A stretch of 7,819 bases of DNA, from contig DQSX01000213.1 in NCBI GenBank assembly GCA_015663065.1, forward strand, positions 1 through 7,819. Direction: 5' to 3'. Source of the DNA: Sulfurovum sp. (GTDB taxonomy: Bacteria > Campylobacterota > Campylobacteria > Campylobacterales > Sulfurovaceae). Position 1 is the first letter of the stretch. Each line of letters starts with the position of its first letter. Of this stretch, positions 5,654-7,819 are shown piece after piece. The notes beneath the pieces are model-generated. The model did no database searches. It worked only from the letters and a program-made list of their open reading frames with translations, and was not told the DNA's origin. The translations under genes were made by a program, and so were the position numbers.

Positions 5654-6892
5654 TTGCGCTATATTTTATTTTTATTATTATCTCTTAATCTCTTTGCAGT
5701 CGATGCTTCACTTAAAATAGAAACAGACGTTGAACATCGTACCCGCATTGCAGTGGAAGACGGATCTACCGTAGTCAATAACACATTTTTCAATATTTTA
5801 CTCTCTGACCTGAAAATATCGGGACACTTTCTTGCTGATGGCAAACATTATAGAGGAGAGGTGACTTCAAGTTTTATCTCTCCTTCATTGAAAAGTAAAG
5901 AGTATGTTTTAAAGTATGCATTGGCACAGGGATCCGGTACAAAACTAGATGCACGCCTTATCCAGGCTTCAAGCGGTAAAGAGGTATTTAAAAAGAGATA
6001 TACGATCCCTTCCCTCAAAAAAGCACCTTTTTTAGCCCATAAACTGGTGTCAGATGTGAATGATGTTTTAAAATATCCGTCTATTTCATGGATCAACAGA
6101 TATGTGGTCTTTGCACGCTACACTGCTGCAAAGCAGAGTGAGATCATTTTGGCGGATTACAGTTTTAACTACCAAAAAGTGATCATCAGGGGAGGCTTGA
6201 ACCTCTTTCCAAAATGGGCAGATGCAAAACAGCAGAGTTTCTACTATACCTCTTATGCAGGGGTGGTCCCAACACTCTATAAGCTCAATATCTATTCTGG
6301 TTCTAAACGTAAAATAGCGTCGTCGGAAGGGATGATCGTCTGTTCGGATGTGAAGCGTAACGGATCAAAAATCTTGGTGACCATGGCACCGAATGCACAG
6401 GCAGACATTTATGAAATGTCTGCTTCGGGCGGCGGTAAAAGAAGGGTCACCTCTTTTAACGGCATCGATGTGAATGGAAAATATGTGGATGATGAGAACC
6501 GTATTGTTTTCATCTCCAACAGACTGGGGTATGCGAATGTCTTTAAAAAGTCTATCTCCGGAAGCGGTGTATCTCAAGTGGTGTATCACGGGCGCAATAA
6601 CAATGCTGTGGATGCTTTTGGATCCAAGATCGTCTATTCGAGCAGAGAGAGCCATAACAGTTTTGGGAACAATACCTTTAACCTCTACCTGACAGCATCA
6701 AATCGTTCAGGTACGCGTCCCCTCACCACCACAGGTACCAATCAGTTTCCGCATTTCTCGACAGACGGATCCGTGATACAGTACATTAAACACAGAGGAG
6801 GCAGTTCTTCCATTGGGTATATTAACCTTAAGAGTAAACAGAGCCTGCTTTTCCCTCTTAGCGGTAAAAAAATACAATCATTAGATTGGTAA
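5654..6892 (+). CDS. tolB: Tol-Pal system protein TolB (periplasmic beta-propeller)
   Basis: TolB is the periplasmic protein that binds Pal and TolA and helps the Tol motor move Pal to division sites. The 412-residue precursor has a short signal peptide (hydrophobic core ILFLLLSLNLFA, likely cleavage after residue 15 or 18), an N-terminal mixed alpha/beta domain (about 20-145) and a C-terminal beta-propeller (about 147-412). The propeller repeats are recognisable from blade-like segments such as FPKWADAKQQSFYYTSY, GNNTFNLYLTASNRSGTRPLT and QFPHFSTDGSVIQYI. Length is close to E. coli TolB (430). The start is TTG 5654 with AAGGA (5643-5647) six bases upstream; no ATG lies near. Pal follows after 19 bases on the same strand. 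Identification rests on fold pattern and pal/cpoB context. Confidence 0.93.
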   Translation: MRYILFLLLSLNLFAVDASLKIETDVEHRTRIAVEDGSTVVNNTFFNILLSDLKISGHFLADGKHYRGEVTSSFISPSLKSKEYVLKYALAQGSGTKLDARLIQASSGKEVFKKRYTIPSLKKAPFLAHKLVSDVNDVLKYPSISWINRYVVFARYTAAKQSEIILADYSFNYQKVIIRGGLNLFPKWADAKQQSFYYTSYAGVVPTLYKLNIYSGSKRKIASSEGMIVCSDVKRNGSKILVTMAPNAQADIYEMSASGGGKRRVTSFNGIDVNGKYVDDENRIVFISNRLGYANVFKKSISGSGVSQVVYHGRNNNAVDAFGSKIVYSSRESHNSFGNNTFNLYLTASNRSGTRPLTTTGTNQFPHFSTDGSVIQYIKHRGGSSSIGYINLKSKQSLLFPLSGKKIQSLDW

Positions 6893-6911
6893 GAAGTTTA
6901 AAAGGATATTT

Positions 6912-7424
6912 ATGATGAAAAAAATGCTTGTTGCAACAGCAACATTGAGCCTCGTGCTCTTTACGGGATGTTCACAGAAAGAAGCAACACCTTCAGGGGC
7001 AGGAACACACAATATATCAGATGCTTCAGCTATTACCGGAGATACCGTTTCCATCAATGAGAGTGGCTCAGCTGCAAGCGGCAACAGCAGTGCTGACGGA
7101 TTTGCCTCTGTCTATTTTGATTTTGGTATCTATACGGTCTCTTCAAATATGGAAACTAAGATCAGAAAAAATGTATCTCTTGCCAACAATACGTCACAAA
7201 AGATCAAGATAGAGGGTAACTGTGATGAATTCGGAACCGATGAATATAACTATGCTTTAGGGCTTAAAAGAGCAAAAGCAGTCAAAGATGCACTTGTTTC
7301 AAACGGTGTGAATGCGAGCAGAGTAGTGATCGTAAGTTTTGGAGAGAGTAATCCTGTGTGCAGTTCACCCAGTGACAGTTGTTACGCAAAGAACCGAAGA
7401 GTGGATCTTCGTCTGATAAAGTAG
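6912..7424 (+). CDS. pal: Peptidoglycan-associated lipoprotein Pal (OmpA-C domain)
   Basis: Pal is an outer-membrane lipoprotein that grips peptidoglycan and, with TolB and TolA, keeps the envelope together during division. The 170-residue precursor has a lipoprotein signal ending in LFTGC, with C20 as the lipidated cysteine (phenylalanine at -3 is slightly unusual), a flexible Ser/Gly/Ala-rich linker (about 21-65) and an OmpA-C domain (about 66-170). D105 and R120, 15 apart, match the diaminopimelate-binding Asp/Arg pair of OmpA-like domains; EYNYALGLKRAKAV and NRRVDLRL are family signatures. Where E. coli Pal has GHADE, this protein has GNCDE, and it carries three mature-domain cysteines (C104, C150, C157). 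The AAAGGA site (6901-6906) favours ATG 6912; ATG 6915 is possible. Equivalent to Campylobacter Omp18. Confidence 0.96.
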   Translation: MMKKMLVATATLSLVLFTGCSQKEATPSGAGTHNISDASAITGDTVSINESGSAASGNSSADGFASVYFDFGIYTVSSNMETKIRKNVSLANNTSQKIKIEGNCDEFGTDEYNYALGLKRAKAVKDALVSNGVNASRVVIVSFGESNPVCSSPSDSCYAKNRRVDLRLIK

Positions 7425-7430
7425 GTTAGG

Positions 7431-7819
7431 ATGAATATGAGACAAGTTGGATATTCAGTGTTGTTAATGATCTTAGGTGCAACAAGCTCTTTTGCCGAGT
7501 ATAATGACTATAGTTATGCCCCGCGTTATGATGAGCCTGGCAGAGACAGCTATGCTGAACAGCCTAAATCTATTCCTGCCAAACAGGTGATCATTCAGAA
7601 TAGAAAAACGATCACTTCTTTAAACGGAAGGGTTGCTGAACTTGAAGAGAGACTTGCAGGGTTGACTTCACTGATAGAAGGACTGAATGCAACGATCGCA
7701 GAGATGCAAATGCGCAATGAAATGGATATGACTGTACAAAAACCTGCTACAGATGACAATACGGTATTGATCAAAGAACTGGGTCTGATGATAGACAAGA
7801 TCAACGCATCGTATGTCTC
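7431..7819 (+). CDS. cpoB: CpoB/YbgF-type Tol-Pal accessory protein, 5' part (3' end outside window)
   Basis: The frame is open from ATG 7431 to the window end (129 full codons). The N-terminus is a signal peptide (hydrophobic VGYSVLLMILGATSSFA, likely cleavage after A22), followed by a Tyr/Pro-rich stretch (23-50) and a heptad-patterned coiled coil (about 58-95). This is the layout of the N-terminal half of CpoB (YbgF), which in E. coli trimerises through the coiled coil and binds TolA through C-terminal TPR repeats; those repeats would lie beyond the window, so the name depends mainly on position after pal. CpoB coordinates peptidoglycan synthesis with outer-membrane constriction in E. coli. 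Only six bases separate it from pal. ATG 7437 is an alternative start with AGG (7428-7430) at a better six-base spacing. Confidence 0.78.
   Translation, partial: MNMRQVGYSVLLMILGATSSFAEYNDYSYAPRYDEPGRDSYAEQPKSIPAKQVIIQNRKTITSLNGRVAELEERLAGLTSLIEGLNATIAEMQMRNEMDMTVQKPATDDNTVLIKELGLMIDKINASYV

Noticed and set aside
6365..6655. 96-residue minus-strand frame within tolB
   Set aside because: It is antisense to the well-supported TolB propeller frame and shows no domain or start signals.
1..7819. CRISPR array, tRNA, rRNA, prophage or insertion-sequence transposase
   Set aside because: No regularly spaced repeats, no tRNA-like cloverleaf and no transposase or phage protein were found in any frame.

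Overview
The window looks like a chromosomal segment of a Campylobacterota (formerly Epsilonproteobacteria) genome, most plausibly a free-living sulfur- or hydrogen-oxidising relative of Sulfurovum or Sulfurimonas. The basis is gene order (ATP synthase beta and epsilon genes running directly into tolQ-tolR-tolA, then tolB-pal-cpoB, as in Campylobacter jejuni), protein style (short tolQ, lysine-rich TolA, Pal with an N-C-D-E motif) and moderate-to-low GC with TTG starts. The genus is inferred; no search was run.

Layout. Bases 1-1215 hold the 3' part of atpD and all of atpC. Without a gap, tolQ (TTG start inside atpC), tolR and tolA follow to 2959, with a stop/start overlap between tolR and tolA. 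Bases 2960-3271 contain no convincing gene but are rich in dyads and short repeats. On the minus strand, 3272-5508 carry AMMECR1 (AmmeMemoRadiSam protein A), Memo (protein B, start overlapping the AMMECR1 stop) and then, with its own leader and probable promoter, a secreted alpha-carbonic anhydrase. A 145-base divergent intergenic region (5509-5653) has candidate promoters both ways and a near-perfect 20-base dyad. On the plus strand tolB, pal and a cpoB/ybgF-type gene (cut by the window end) complete the Tol-Pal set.

How it works together. F1Fo ATP synthase and the TolQ/TolR motor both use the proton gradient. TolQ-TolR energises TolA, which reaches across the periplasm to TolB and the peptidoglycan-binding lipoprotein Pal; CpoB is the accessory coiled-coil protein. 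The three minus-strand genes have no known place in this machinery and split the usual tolA-tolB junction, so tolB-pal-cpoB probably has its own promoter here.

Most genes are ordinary housekeeping genes. The parts most deserving a second look are the split tol-pal cluster, the AMMECR1-Memo pair (a conserved but biochemically unresolved system, here without its radical-SAM partner nearby), the structured 2960-3271 region and the dyad upstream of tolB.
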